Part shown: positions 1-6,698 of the stretch, piece by piece
How the letters are laid out: every line of letters begins with the position of its first letter
Position numbering within the stretch: the first letter of the stretch is position 1
Assembly: GCA_050122535.1 (NCBI GenBank)
Contig: JASFIT010000234.1
Location: 1-7,385, forward strand
DNA length: 7,385 nucleotides
DNA from: JASFEQ01 sp050122535
GTDB taxonomy: Bacteria > Desulfobacterota > DSM-4660 > Desulfatiglandales > HGW-15
Direction: 5' to 3'
Position numbers and translations under genes: made by a program
Notes under the pieces: generated by a model
Databases searched by the model: none
What the model was told of the DNA's origin: nothing
What the model saw: the letters and a program-made list of their open reading frames with translations, nothing else

Positions 1-1134
1 GATAGTCTCCCATCCTGGGCAAGAAGCGTTTATTTCGATTTCGCCGTGTGGCAGTGGATTGGCATGATGCTTACCGTGGTCATGGGTGTTTTGGTCTTCG
101 CACTGATCTATGTCCTAAACAGGAGGTGGACCAAAAACCGAGACGAGGCAGGTGTGTGGCGAGGCGCGATCAGGTTGATACTACCATTGAGCGCAGCGAT
201 CATCGTACAAATTGTCGGTAACATTATCGACGAACATATTGGCATGAGCGGATTGGTTTACGATGTCATTGAAAGCCTTACTTGGGTGCTTCTCATCATC
301 TTTCTCATATGGTTGGTGATGGCCTTTGGAGGCTTTGTGGCGAACGTTATTATTGCTTCACCCAGGATAGATCCAAGGGGCATTCACGCCGGCCTGACCA
401 AAGTGGCCTGCACGCTCATCGCCCTGGGCATCGCTGGCATTATCCTCTTTAAGGGGCTCTCCGAACTTGGTATCTCCCTAATCCCACTCGTCACGGGTCT
501 GGGTGTTGGAGGTCTGGCGGTGGCCCTGGCCGCTAGGCCGACGATCGAGAATTTGATTGGTGGCCTTATGATCCTTGCTGACAGGCCGTACCGGGTGGGC
601 CAACGTATCATCGTGAGAGAAAAGGATGGGATCGTACAACAAATTGGACTGCGGTCCACAAAAATTCGGCTGCTAAAGGGCCCTCAGGTCACGATTCCCA
701 ATGAGGAGATGGCAAAAGCAGAGATTGAAAATGTGGCTCGTCGGCAGTATCTTAGAAGGAGCACAAACATTACCGTTACATATGATACGCCGCCAGAAAA
801 GGTGGAAAAGGCGGTTGAGATCATAAAAGAGATTCTTGATGATCATGAGGGGATGGATCCTAAGCGCAAACCTCGCGTGTATTTCACCGAGTTTAATCCG
901 GATTCCCTTAATATTTCTGTGATGTACTGGTATCATCCTGCAAAATTTTGGAAGTTCCGGGCATTCAATCAGGGAGTCAATCTAAAGATTATGCAGGAAT
1001 TCGGAAAAGAGGGAATCAAATTTGCCTTTCCCACAACGACCACTTACTTGGCCCAGGAGGATGAGCAGTCCCTGCATTTCACACCATTCAAAGATTCATC
1101 GGCTTCTGACGGAAGCGACAATACGAGGGGTTAA
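1..1134 (+). CDS. Mechanosensitive ion channel, MscS family (5' end outside window)
   Basis: Inner-membrane channel of the small-conductance mechanosensitive family, which opens under membrane tension to release osmolytes. The reading frame is open from base 1. The first possible internal start, a GTG at 46, has no ribosome binding site, so the gene very probably begins upstream of the window. Numbering from that GTG (362 codons), hydrophobic helices lie near residues 5-23, 43-61, 78-104 and 116-135. They are followed by the pore-lining helix with the family's glycine/alanine pattern (GLGVGGLAVALAA, 151-163), then NLIGG (169-173) and RPYRVGQ (180-186), which open the beta domain. VTIPNEE (215-221) is the usual beta-domain signature. 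Residues 240-335 form the alpha/beta C-terminal domain, and the polar tail is probably disordered. The stop is TAA at 1132-1134. An AsmA-family gene follows in the same direction after 93 nt. The family call is secure; the exact subfamily and true N-terminus are not visible. Confidence 0.9.
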   Translation, partial: DSLPSWARSVYFDFAVWQWIGMMLTVVMGVLVFALIYVLNRRWTKNRDEAGVWRGAIRLILPLSAAIIVQIVGNIIDEHIGMSGLVYDVIESLTWVLLIIFLIWLVMAFGGFVANVIIASPRIDPRGIHAGLTKVACTLIALGIAGIILFKGLSELGISLIPLVTGLGVGGLAVALAARPTIENLIGGLMILADRPYRVGQRIIVREKDGIVQQIGLRSTKIRLLKGPQVTIPNEEMAKAEIENVARRQYLRRSTNITVTYDTPPEKVEKAVEIIKEILDDHEGMDPKRKPRVYFTEFNPDSLNISVMYWYHPAKFWKFRAFNQGVNLKIMQEFGKEGIKFAFPTTTTYLAQEDEQSLHFTPFKDSSASDGSDNTRG

Positions 1135-1227
1135 AGCAGGGGAATTTTTAGAGGAGTCCCTATAACAGAAACATAGAAACAGGATTGAGTGATTGGGTAA
1201 CTTCACTCCGTTGGAAGGAGGTCGAAG

Positions 1228-3321
1228 ATGCGATGGAAATGGATCCTAGGCATTGCAGCGGCCGTGGTTGTGGCCATTTTCATGGCCTTTTACATAATCG
1301 CATCCACCTACGACTACAACAAATTCAAACCTCAAATCACCGGTCTGGCCAAGGAATATACCGGCCGTGAGCTCACATTGGCCGGTGACATCAAGTTGGG
1401 AATCGGTCTGTACCCAACCCTCAAGGTGGAGGATGTGGCATTTCAGAATGCGCCATGGGGATCACGACCGGAAATGGCAAAAATTGGACGTCTGGAAGTC
1501 CAGGTGGAAGTCATTCCGCTGATTAGTGGGGACATCAAAGTCAAGCGGTTAACCCTTCTGAAACCCGAGTTTCTGATTGAAAAGGACAAGTCCGGCAAGA
1601 CAAACCTGGAATTCGACGTCCCTGTGCAAAAAGAGTCTGAACCTGAAACGGAAAAAGGCGAAGAAGCGGTTCCAGCACTTTTTGCTTTTAAGGAAATATC
1701 CATCAAGAACGGAAGGGTAGAGCTACGGGATCATCAATCCGGTAAAACCGAGGTGCTGCAATTAGACGGATTTGACCTGAAAGCCCCTGAATTCGGCGAA
1801 AAGGCTGATTTAGAAGTCGAAGTTATCTACAATGATATTCCAGTTCGAGCTTCTGGTCAGTTAGGCCCGTTAGCGGGTCTTTTGAATCCTGCGGAAGCTT
1901 GGCCCATTGATCTGAATGTCAAAGCCATTGGATCGAGTGTCTCCGTCACTGGGAAAATTCAAGATCCATTTGGGGCAAAAGGTATTGACCTCAAGCTGTC
2001 CGCAGAGGGGAAAGATCTAGGCAGCTTCCAGAGAATCACAGGCGAACCCCTGCCGGTGCAGGGACCATTCAAAGTTTCCGGCCATTTGCTTGCAACAGAC
2101 TTGAACAGCATAGAATTGAAGGATTTCGCCATTCACCTGGGCGACAGTAGGCTCAACGGTTCCGTAGCGGTTAACCTGGCAGCCAAAAAACCGGAAATAA
2201 GGGCAAATTTGACCTCCCAGACCCTGGATTTACGCCCGGTCCTTGCCCAAGAAGAAAAAAAGACAAAGGGTGCCAAAAGAAAGCCCGCAAAGGCCAAAAA
2301 GAAACCAGAAAAGGTGTTTCCTGATGAACCGCTTGAATTGGATGGGCTCCATGCCGTGAATGCCTCTATCGATGTTCAAATCGCACAATTGCTGCTTCAG
2401 AAAATTGCCTTAGATGACCTCAAAGCGACGATCAACCTGAAAGAGGGTCATCTCATCGTAAAACCCATTCAGGCGAAGATGGGAGGTGGGAAACTGAAGA
2501 GCAGCCTGGATGTCCTGGCGAAAGGGAAGCAAGCAATAATAAGGATCGATGTTGGCATCGATAAACTTGATTTGGGAGACATGCTCAAAAAACTGCAAAT
2601 CACGGGGGCACTGGACGGGGTTCTCGACGTGGATATTGGCCTCAAGGGGCGGGGACACTCGGTTGCATCGCTCATGGCCGGACTCAATGGGGATGTTGTT
2701 GCTATTCTGGGTGAAGGGAAAATGCCTGTGGCGTACCTCAATATTATCGGGGCCGATCTTGGGAGTAGTTTCACAAAGTTGGTCAATCCATTTGGAGAGA
2801 AGGTTAAGAGGGCCAAGTTCAATTGCGCGGTCTGTGATTTCAATATCAAGACCGGCATGGCCAACAGCGACGTGATTATGGTGGACGATCCCCGGAAGAC
2901 GTTATTAAGCTTTGGTCAGATAAATCTTAAAACGGAAGGACTGGATTTCAGGATTGAAACCAAACCCAAGGAAGGCATTGGAACCGAAAAGACCGGGAAA
3001 TTCAGCCTAAGTTTGAGTGAGATCACCAAACCGTTCAAACTGGGCGGGACGCTGGCCAAACCCTCCCTGGATATAGACGTTACGCGGACCGCGAAAACCG
3101 TGGGTACGGTTCTCTTGGGTCCAGCGGGTATCGGTTACCTTATGCTTTCCAGATCTTCCGGTGATGAAACTCCCTGTGTGGCGGCCCTCAAAGTGGCAGG
3201 AAAAGGCACCCCTGAGGCAAAGGCGAAATCGGGCAAGGGAAAGGAGCAGAAAGGCACCGCCGAAAAGAAGAAGGGGGGACTAGGCAGTAAATTTAAGGGT
3301 ATATTTGGGGGGAAGAAATAG
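1228..3321 (+). CDS. AsmA family protein
   Basis: A 697-residue, inner-membrane-anchored periplasmic protein of the AsmA family, whose larger relatives are linked to lipid transport between membranes and to outer-membrane assembly. One N-terminal transmembrane anchor spans about residues 4-25. It is followed by the family's opening: a YDYNKFKP motif, then a LAGDIKL segment and the NAPWGSRPEMA motif near residues 73-83. The C-terminal AsmA domain (about 450-610) includes the typical NCAV stretch and SLSEITKPFKLGGTL. After it come a hydrophobic segment (625-640) and the PCVAAL motif, a common ending in this family. Two lysine-rich low-complexity pieces stand out: about 342-363 in mid-protein and 650-697 at the C-terminus, ending GSKFKGIFGGKK. 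The start is well supported by AAGGAGGT at 1215-1222, five bases before ATG. It follows the channel gene by 93 nt and probably shares a transcript with it. Substrate is unknown. Confidence 0.93.
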   Translation: MRWKWILGIAAAVVVAIFMAFYIIASTYDYNKFKPQITGLAKEYTGRELTLAGDIKLGIGLYPTLKVEDVAFQNAPWGSRPEMAKIGRLEVQVEVIPLISGDIKVKRLTLLKPEFLIEKDKSGKTNLEFDVPVQKESEPETEKGEEAVPALFAFKEISIKNGRVELRDHQSGKTEVLQLDGFDLKAPEFGEKADLEVEVIYNDIPVRASGQLGPLAGLLNPAEAWPIDLNVKAIGSSVSVTGKIQDPFGAKGIDLKLSAEGKDLGSFQRITGEPLPVQGPFKVSGHLLATDLNSIELKDFAIHLGDSRLNGSVAVNLAAKKPEIRANLTSQTLDLRPVLAQEEKKTKGAKRKPAKAKKKPEKVFPDEPLELDGLHAVNASIDVQIAQLLLQKIALDDLKATINLKEGHLIVKPIQAKMGGGKLKSSLDVLAKGKQAIIRIDVGIDKLDLGDMLKKLQITGALDGVLDVDIGLKGRGHSVASLMAGLNGDVVAILGEGKMPVAYLNIIGADLGSSFTKLVNPFGEKVKRAKFNCAVCDFNIKTGMANSDVIMVDDPRKTLLSFGQINLKTEGLDFRIETKPKEGIGTEKTGKFSLSLSEITKPFKLGGTLAKPSLDIDVTRTAKTVGTVLLGPAGIGYLMLSRSSGDETPCVAALKVAGKGTPEAKAKSGKGKEQKGTAEKKKGGLGSKFKGIFGGKK

Positions 3322-3334
3322 AAGATTGCTTTGT

Positions 3335-3367
3335 CGCCTGGCACTCAGTGACCCTGAGTCCCAGGCG
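3335..3367 (+). terminator. Strong intergenic hairpin (terminator-like without U-tract)
   Basis: CGCCTGG (3335-3341) pairs with CCAGGCG (3361-3367), and ACTCAG (3343-3348) pairs with CTGAGT (3354-3359). They are separated by a single C-C mismatch and closed by a 5-base loop TGACC. The resulting 13-pair stem sits 14 nt after the AsmA stop codon and about 65 nt before the lipoprotein start. No run of T follows, so it is not a canonical intrinsic terminator. It may protect the 3' end, act as a processing site, or partly uncouple the downstream gene. The structure is directly visible; the role is inferred. Confidence 0.55.
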
Positions 3368-3432
3368 CCTCGCAAGGACTCTTCAATAAAGTCCATGTTA
3401 TTACATCATAAGAAATAGGGAGGGAGAAAAAT

Positions 3433-4065
3433 ATGGCTGAGTTAAGGAATTATCGTTATTATCGGATATGGTTGGTGGTTTTTGTCGTCTTGTGGCTTGG
3501 TTTGCAGATGGCTGGATGTGCCAGTGACAGCTATACAGCAAAAGGGGCAGCGAGGGGGGCTGGTTCGGGTGCCGTGGCTGGTGCGGTGGGTGGTCTGGTG
3601 AGTGCGCTGGTTTTCGGTGGGGACCCCGTTGAAAGCGCCGCTCGGGGCGCTGTGTATGCTGGCGCAGCGAGTGCCGCGGCTGGGGCCATGGCGGGCAGAC
3701 AGGTGGATAAACAGATCCAACAGCAGCGCGAGGCCCAGCTTGCCAAGGTGCGGCAGGAGATCGGCGATGATGCTTTCGAGGGCCTGGAGGCACTGGCAGA
3801 TTGCAAACACGATGTAGCTTTGCGTCAGGCGGCCAAGGCGCAGCAGTCAAAAAATCCCAACTATGCGTTGGCCGGGCTGTGGCTGGAGGTGCTGAACTAC
3901 GGCGACCAACGGGACGAGGTCAAGGCTCGTAGCCTTTTCCCAAAGTTGGTGGAGAAGGACTGGGACATTAACAGCGAGTCACAGGCCGAAGATGTGATGC
4001 GGAAATCTCTGAATAGACTCATGGACATACGGCAGGAGTACAATATGCCGAGGGTTTGTAAATAA
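3433..4065 (+). CDS. Glycine-zipper lipoprotein of unknown function
   Basis: A 210-residue protein with a lipoprotein signal peptide: arginine/tyrosine-rich n-region (1-11), hydrophobic core (12-27) and lipobox MAGC with the lipidated Cys at residue 29. The +2 residue is Ala and +3 is Ser, so by the usual sorting rule it should go to the outer membrane. Residues 38-63 and 69-90 are two glycine/alanine-rich stretches with GxxxG-type spacing (GAGSGAVAGAVGG; GAASAAAGAMAG), typical of glycine-zipper domains that pack in or against membranes. A charged coiled-coil-like segment follows (91-112), then a helical C-terminal domain with Cys124 and Cys209, which could form a disulfide in the periplasm. 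The start is supported by GGGAGGGAG at 3418-3426. It lies 111 nt after the AsmA gene, beyond a hairpin, and its stop is only 11 nt from the stop of the convergent diiron gene. I do not recognise a specific named family beyond glycine zipper. Confidence 0.85.
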   Translation: MAELRNYRYYRIWLVVFVVLWLGLQMAGCASDSYTAKGAARGAGSGAVAGAVGGLVSALVFGGDPVESAARGAVYAGAASAAAGAMAGRQVDKQIQQQREAQLAKVRQEIGDDAFEGLEALADCKHDVALRQAAKAQQSKNPNYALAGLWLEVLNYGDQRDEVKARSLFPKLVEKDWDINSESQAEDVMRKSLNRLMDIRQEYNMPRVCK

Positions 4066-4076
4066 AAGAAAGTGCT

Positions 4077-4538
4077 TCAGTCTCCCAGCTCTGCCATGTG
4101 ATCATCATACAGGGTTTCAAGGGCGAGCTTGTGTTTGGCTTCCTCCTGACACAGCATCTTAAACACTTTTGTCAGGCTTTTTTCATCGGTCTTTTCCAAC
4201 AATTCATTGTATAAGCTGAGGGCTTTCTCTTCCCGTTTCATAGCGAGCCGTAATATGTCAGAATAAGGCATGCCTTTTTCGAATTCCAGATCCACGAGAT
4301 AGTCGCTTCGTTTCATGTCTGGAATCCATGTGAACTTGTATCCAGAAAAATCCCTTTCTCCTTTTAGAAAATCCTCTAACATGGCGCGGTGTTTTTTTTC
4401 CTCTTTGGCAAAACTCTCAAATGTCTCTTTGGCGCCGGAATATTGCTCCTGTCGACTCGCGTCCTCGTAAAAAGCGGCAGCTTCCTTCTCTTTTTCAATG
4501 GCGAACTTGATGATTTCTTCGTATGAATCGAAGCTCAT
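4077..4538 (-). CDS. Rubrerythrin-like ferritin-family diiron protein
   Basis: A 153-residue cytoplasmic four-helix-bundle protein. A complete 4-Glu/2-His diiron ligand set can be read: Glu17 (helix 1, E..A...Y pattern), Glu47 and His50 (EKKH, helix 2), Glu103 (helix 3, again E..A...Y) and Glu133 and His136 (EAKH, helix 4). The two halves echo each other, as in rubrerythrins and ferritins. No CxxC pairs occur, so it lacks the rubredoxin domain of classical rubrerythrin and would need an external electron donor. Relatives reduce peroxide or store/oxidise iron; peroxide reduction is the likely role given the divergent NAD(P)H flavoprotein. The frame can be extended upstream to a TTG at 4583. 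The ATG at 4538 is preferred because GGGAGGT lies four bases before it and the best promoter would overlap the longer N-terminus. The exact substrate cannot be told from sequence. Confidence 0.88.
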   Translation of the reverse strand: MSFDSYEEIIKFAIEKEKEAAAFYEDASRQEQYSGAKETFESFAKEEKKHRAMLEDFLKGERDFSGYKFTWIPDMKRSDYLVDLEFEKGMPYSDILRLAMKREEKALSLYNELLEKTDEKSLTKVFKMLCQEEAKHKLALETLYDDHMAELGD

Positions 4539-4542
4539 AGTT

Positions 4543-4549
4543 ACCTCCC
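4543..4549 (-). promoter_or_regulatory. Ribosome binding site fixing the diiron-protein start
   Basis: On the - strand this reads GGGAGGT, followed by AACT and then the ATG at 4538. Spacing and match are close to ideal, which decides in favour of the 153-residue protein over a form starting 15 codons upstream at a TTG. Confidence 0.75.
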
Positions 4550-4570
4550 TTTCAAATTCAGATTTAGCCC

Positions 4571-4599
4571 AAATTAAATCCAAAACCCTCGCATGTCAA
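4571..4599 (-). promoter_or_regulatory. Putative sigma-70-type promoter of the diiron gene
   Basis: On the - strand a perfect TTGACA (4594-4599) is followed by two overlapping -10 candidates: TTTAAT (4573-4578, five of six consensus bases, 15-nt spacer) or TAATTT (4571-4576, three of six, 17-nt spacer). Transcription would begin near 4565 and leave a leader of about 25-30 nt with the ribosome binding site in it. The -35 match and position are good; the -10 box is uncertain. No operator palindrome was seen on the elements. Confidence 0.5.
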
Positions 4600-4844
4600 A
4601 GAAATTTTTTCTTCCAGCTCGTCGAAAAACTCGAGGCCCAACGGTTTAGCCCTCCCCGAAAATGTTCGGACCTCCTTGCAAAGACCGGCTGGGATCGTAG
4701 GCTTATGAAGTAATCTCAGGGGCACGATACGACATAAGATGGGGTATGATGGCCTAGAAACCTGGCCAAAAACCGGTCTCCTCTCCTTGCGTATTTTCAA
4801 TTTGGACTTAACATTAAGGAAATATGAACTTTTTGCTGAAAAAC

Positions 4845-4851
4845 GGGAGGG
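4845..4851 (+). promoter_or_regulatory. Ribosome binding site fixing the flavoprotein start
   Basis: GGGAGGG lies six bases before the ATG at 4858. A TTG at 4852, in frame two codons earlier, directly abuts this site and is too close to be used, so the ATG is the start. Confidence 0.75.
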
Positions 4852-4857
4852 TTGGAC

Positions 4858-6063
4858 ATGGCAGATTATTTGGTCATTGGCAATGGCGTAGCAGGCACCA
4901 CAGCGGCGGAGAATATCCGCAAACAGGATAGAAAGGGAAATATCACCATAGTCACAGACGAGGACCTTCCCTTTTATTGGCGCATTAAGCTCAATGAGTA
5001 CATTTCCGGAGACGTCTCAGAGGAGCAGCTCCTCGCAAAAAAAGAGGACTGGTACAAGGACCAGAATATTACGCTCAAGTTGAAGACTCGGATCGTCGGG
5101 GGAGACGCCCAGAAAAAGGTGGTGATAACGCAAGATAAGGAAGAACTAGCCTATGACAGCCTTCTTATTTCAACAGGAAGTCATTCTTTTATCCCGCCCA
5201 TCAAAGGCAGTGAAAAGAAAGGCGTCTTCGCCCTGCGTGATGCTCAAGATGCCCGCGATATTTCTCTGTTTGCGAAGAGCGTTGAGCAAGTCATTCTTAT
5301 TGGGGGGGGTCTATTAGGTCTGGAGGCAGGCAACGCCCTTCGGAAGTTGGGGAAAACGATCATGGTAGTGGAGTTTTTCCCAAGGCTGTTGCCGAGGCAG
5401 TTGGACGTGGATGGGGCTGAGCGACTTCAAAAGATCATGGAGGGGATGGGCTTCTCCTTTCGTCTGGGTGCCAAAACCCAGGAGATTGCAGGTGATGATA
5501 AGGTCAATTGTGTCCTGCTGGAGGGGGGGGAAACCCTCTCCGGACAAATGGTCGTCATTTCAGCGGGGGTCCGCCCCAACTTGGAGCTGGCCGAGCCATT
5601 GGGTCTGAAGACGGACAAAGGGGTCGTTGTGGATGAACGCTTGCAGACAAACCAACCCGATATCTATGCGGCAGGCGATGTGGCCGAATTCAAGGGGATG
5701 CCCTATGGCATCTGGCCGGCGGCCATGGAACAGGGAAAGATCGCCGGCAGGAATATGGCCGGAGGGGCGGCAACCTATAATGGAACGACCATGGCCAACA
5801 CCCTCAAGGTGGTGGGCGTTGATCTGGCCTCTGCGGGCAACATTGATGCGGAGAACGAATTCGAATCCAAAGTCGCCACGGATGAGGACCAATACAAGAA
5901 AATAGTCCTTGAAAATAACCAGATCATCGGCTGCATTATGCTGGGAGATACAAAAGGCTTTAATGAGATAACCAAGATGATGTCAGAAAAGCGGGATGTG
6001 TCTCAGATAAAGGATCAGATACTTTCAGAGGGGTTTGATTTTAAGGGATCTTCAGTCACATAG
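4858..6063 (+). CDS. FAD-dependent NAD(P)H oxidoreductase, rubredoxin-reductase / NirB-N-terminal type
   Basis: A 401-residue cytoplasmic flavoprotein of the pyridine-nucleotide-disulfide reductase fold. The first dinucleotide-binding motif, GNGVAG at residues 8-13, binds FAD. The second, GGGLLGLE at about 149-156, binds NAD(P)H. The third, PDIYAAGD near 267-274, is the second FAD contact. The C-terminal domain (about 310-395), with LKVVGVDLASAG, matches the cap domain of rubredoxin:NAD+ reductases and the N-terminal part of nitrite reductase NirB. No redox-active CxxxxC pair of the disulfide reductases is present, which fits electron transfer to a small carrier such as rubredoxin. Divergence from the diiron gene suggests electron delivery to it, though no rubredoxin gene is in the window. 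The coding sequence contains two runs of eight G (5302-5309 and 5523-5530). Its last 49 bases overlap the convergent CBS-ACT gene. The family is clear; the true electron acceptor is inferred. Confidence 0.88.
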   Translation: MADYLVIGNGVAGTTAAENIRKQDRKGNITIVTDEDLPFYWRIKLNEYISGDVSEEQLLAKKEDWYKDQNITLKLKTRIVGGDAQKKVVITQDKEELAYDSLLISTGSHSFIPPIKGSEKKGVFALRDAQDARDISLFAKSVEQVILIGGGLLGLEAGNALRKLGKTIMVVEFFPRLLPRQLDVDGAERLQKIMEGMGFSFRLGAKTQEIAGDDKVNCVLLEGGETLSGQMVVISAGVRPNLELAEPLGLKTDKGVVVDERLQTNQPDIYAAGDVAEFKGMPYGIWPAAMEQGKIAGRNMAGGAATYNGTTMANTLKVVGVDLASAGNIDAENEFESKVATDEDQYKKIVLENNQIIGCIMLGDTKGFNEITKMMSEKRDVSQIKDQILSEGFDFKGSSVT

Positions 6064-6698
6064 AGGAGCATAAATTTTTTCTCCAATTCCTTTATCATCT
6101 TCTGAAGGTCTTTTTCGGTGATTTCTTTTACCCTGAAGAATACATGCCTATACCCTTCGTCTGCGGCCTCAATCATGCTGAGAATGCTGACAATCTTTGC
6201 CTTATACTTCCGTATAACGTCCGCCACCTCCCTAATGGATCCTGCCCTATCTTCAAGGTTAAATGCAATCTGGGCACCACCCTGGTAGATACCTGTAATG
6301 GAGGTCAACACGCGGAAAACGTCACCCTGTGAAATGATGCCCACAAGCTCGCCCTTTTCTGTCACCACAGGAATTCCGGTCACTTTGTGTTCCAACATCT
6401 TCAACGCAGCCACCTCCACCGTCTGATCGGGTCTTATGGTGGTCGGGTTGGACTTCATGATGTCCTTTGCCTTGGTCTCTGCCAAAAGATGATACAGTTC
6501 GTCGGCAGTGAGGGTCGTTGCCATCGCAGGACTCGCCTCCTTCACGTCCTCTTCCGTGATCATACCCAAAAGCCTGCCGCCACTGAGCACGGGGAGACGC
6601 TTGATGTTGTGTTCTTTGAGGATTTGAGAGACCTTAACGATGGAGGTCTCCGGGCCCACCGTTATCACATCTGAAGTCATCCAATTCTGTACTTGCAT
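6015..6698 (-). CDS. CBS-CBS-ACT domain protein (AcuB-like)
   Basis: A 227-residue soluble protein with two CBS motifs and a C-terminal ACT-like domain. CBS 1 covers about residues 5-55 (WMTSDVITV, then IKRLPVL and GMITEEDV). CBS 2 covers about 77-131 (AKDIMKSNPTTI, TGIPVV, GIISQGDVF). The ACT-like part starts near 142 (AQIAFNLEDRAGSIREVADV) and runs to about 215. CBS pairs bind adenine nucleotides or S-adenosylmethionine, and ACT domains bind amino acids or other small ligands, so this is probably a ligand-sensing regulator. The same layout is seen in proteins annotated as AcuB-like. Target and ligand are unknown. The ATG at 6698 is chosen because relatives begin with this short run before WM; in-frame TTG (6764) and ATG (6758) add an unconserved-looking segment. 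No clear Shine-Dalgarno precedes any of these starts. The 3' end overlaps the flavoprotein gene by 49 bp. Confidence 0.87.
   Translation of the reverse strand: MQVQNWMTSDVITVGPETSIVKVSQILKEHNIKRLPVLSGGRLLGMITEEDVKEASPAMATTLTADELYHLLAETKAKDIMKSNPTTIRPDQTVEVAALKMLEHKVTGIPVVTEKGELVGIISQGDVFRVLTSITGIYQGGAQIAFNLEDRAGSIREVADVIRKYKAKIVSILSMIEAADEGYRHVFFRVKEITEKDLQKMIKELEKKFMLLYVTEDPLKSNPSESI

Larger units (their letters stand above)
4539..4857. other. Divergent intergenic region of 319 nt
   Basis: This stretch separates the diiron gene (leftward) from the flavoprotein gene (rightward). It holds the diiron gene's ribosome binding site and promoter at its left end and the flavoprotein's ribosome binding site at its right end. 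In between are inverted repeats AGACCGG (4682-4688)/CCGGTCT (4773-4779), CTTATG (4702-4707)/CATAAG (4733-4738) and TGGCC (4750-4754)/GGCCA (4764-4768). Short frames open here begin with TTG or ATG codons lacking ribosome binding sites, and I do not consider them genes. No convincing promoter for the flavoprotein was found. Confidence 0.6.

Noticed and set aside
1187..1208. Hairpin GAGTGA/TCACTC before the AsmA ribosome binding site
   Set aside because: A 6-bp stem with a 10-nt loop is expected by chance, and there is no sign that it covers the ribosome binding site.
3442..3850. Long open frames on the - strand opposite the lipoprotein gene
   Set aside because: They are opposite-strand shadows of GC-rich, glycine/alanine-rich coding sequence, lack ribosome binding sites, and have compositions dominated by Pro, Ala, Ser and Arg.
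4539..4583. Longer N-terminus (15 extra residues) for the diiron protein
   Set aside because: It would start at a TTG inside the promoter spacer, while the ATG at 4538 has an excellent ribosome binding site.
4564..4800. A 78-codon frame on the - strand in the divergent intergenic region
   Set aside because: It starts with TTG without a ribosome binding site, covers the diiron gene's promoter, and shows no recognisable domain.
4787..4828. Promoter boxes for the flavoprotein (TTGCGT with TAACAT, or TTGGAC with TATGAA)
   Set aside because: Only three of six -35 bases match in either case, and the second pair has a 15-nt spacer. The evidence is too weak to annotate a promoter.
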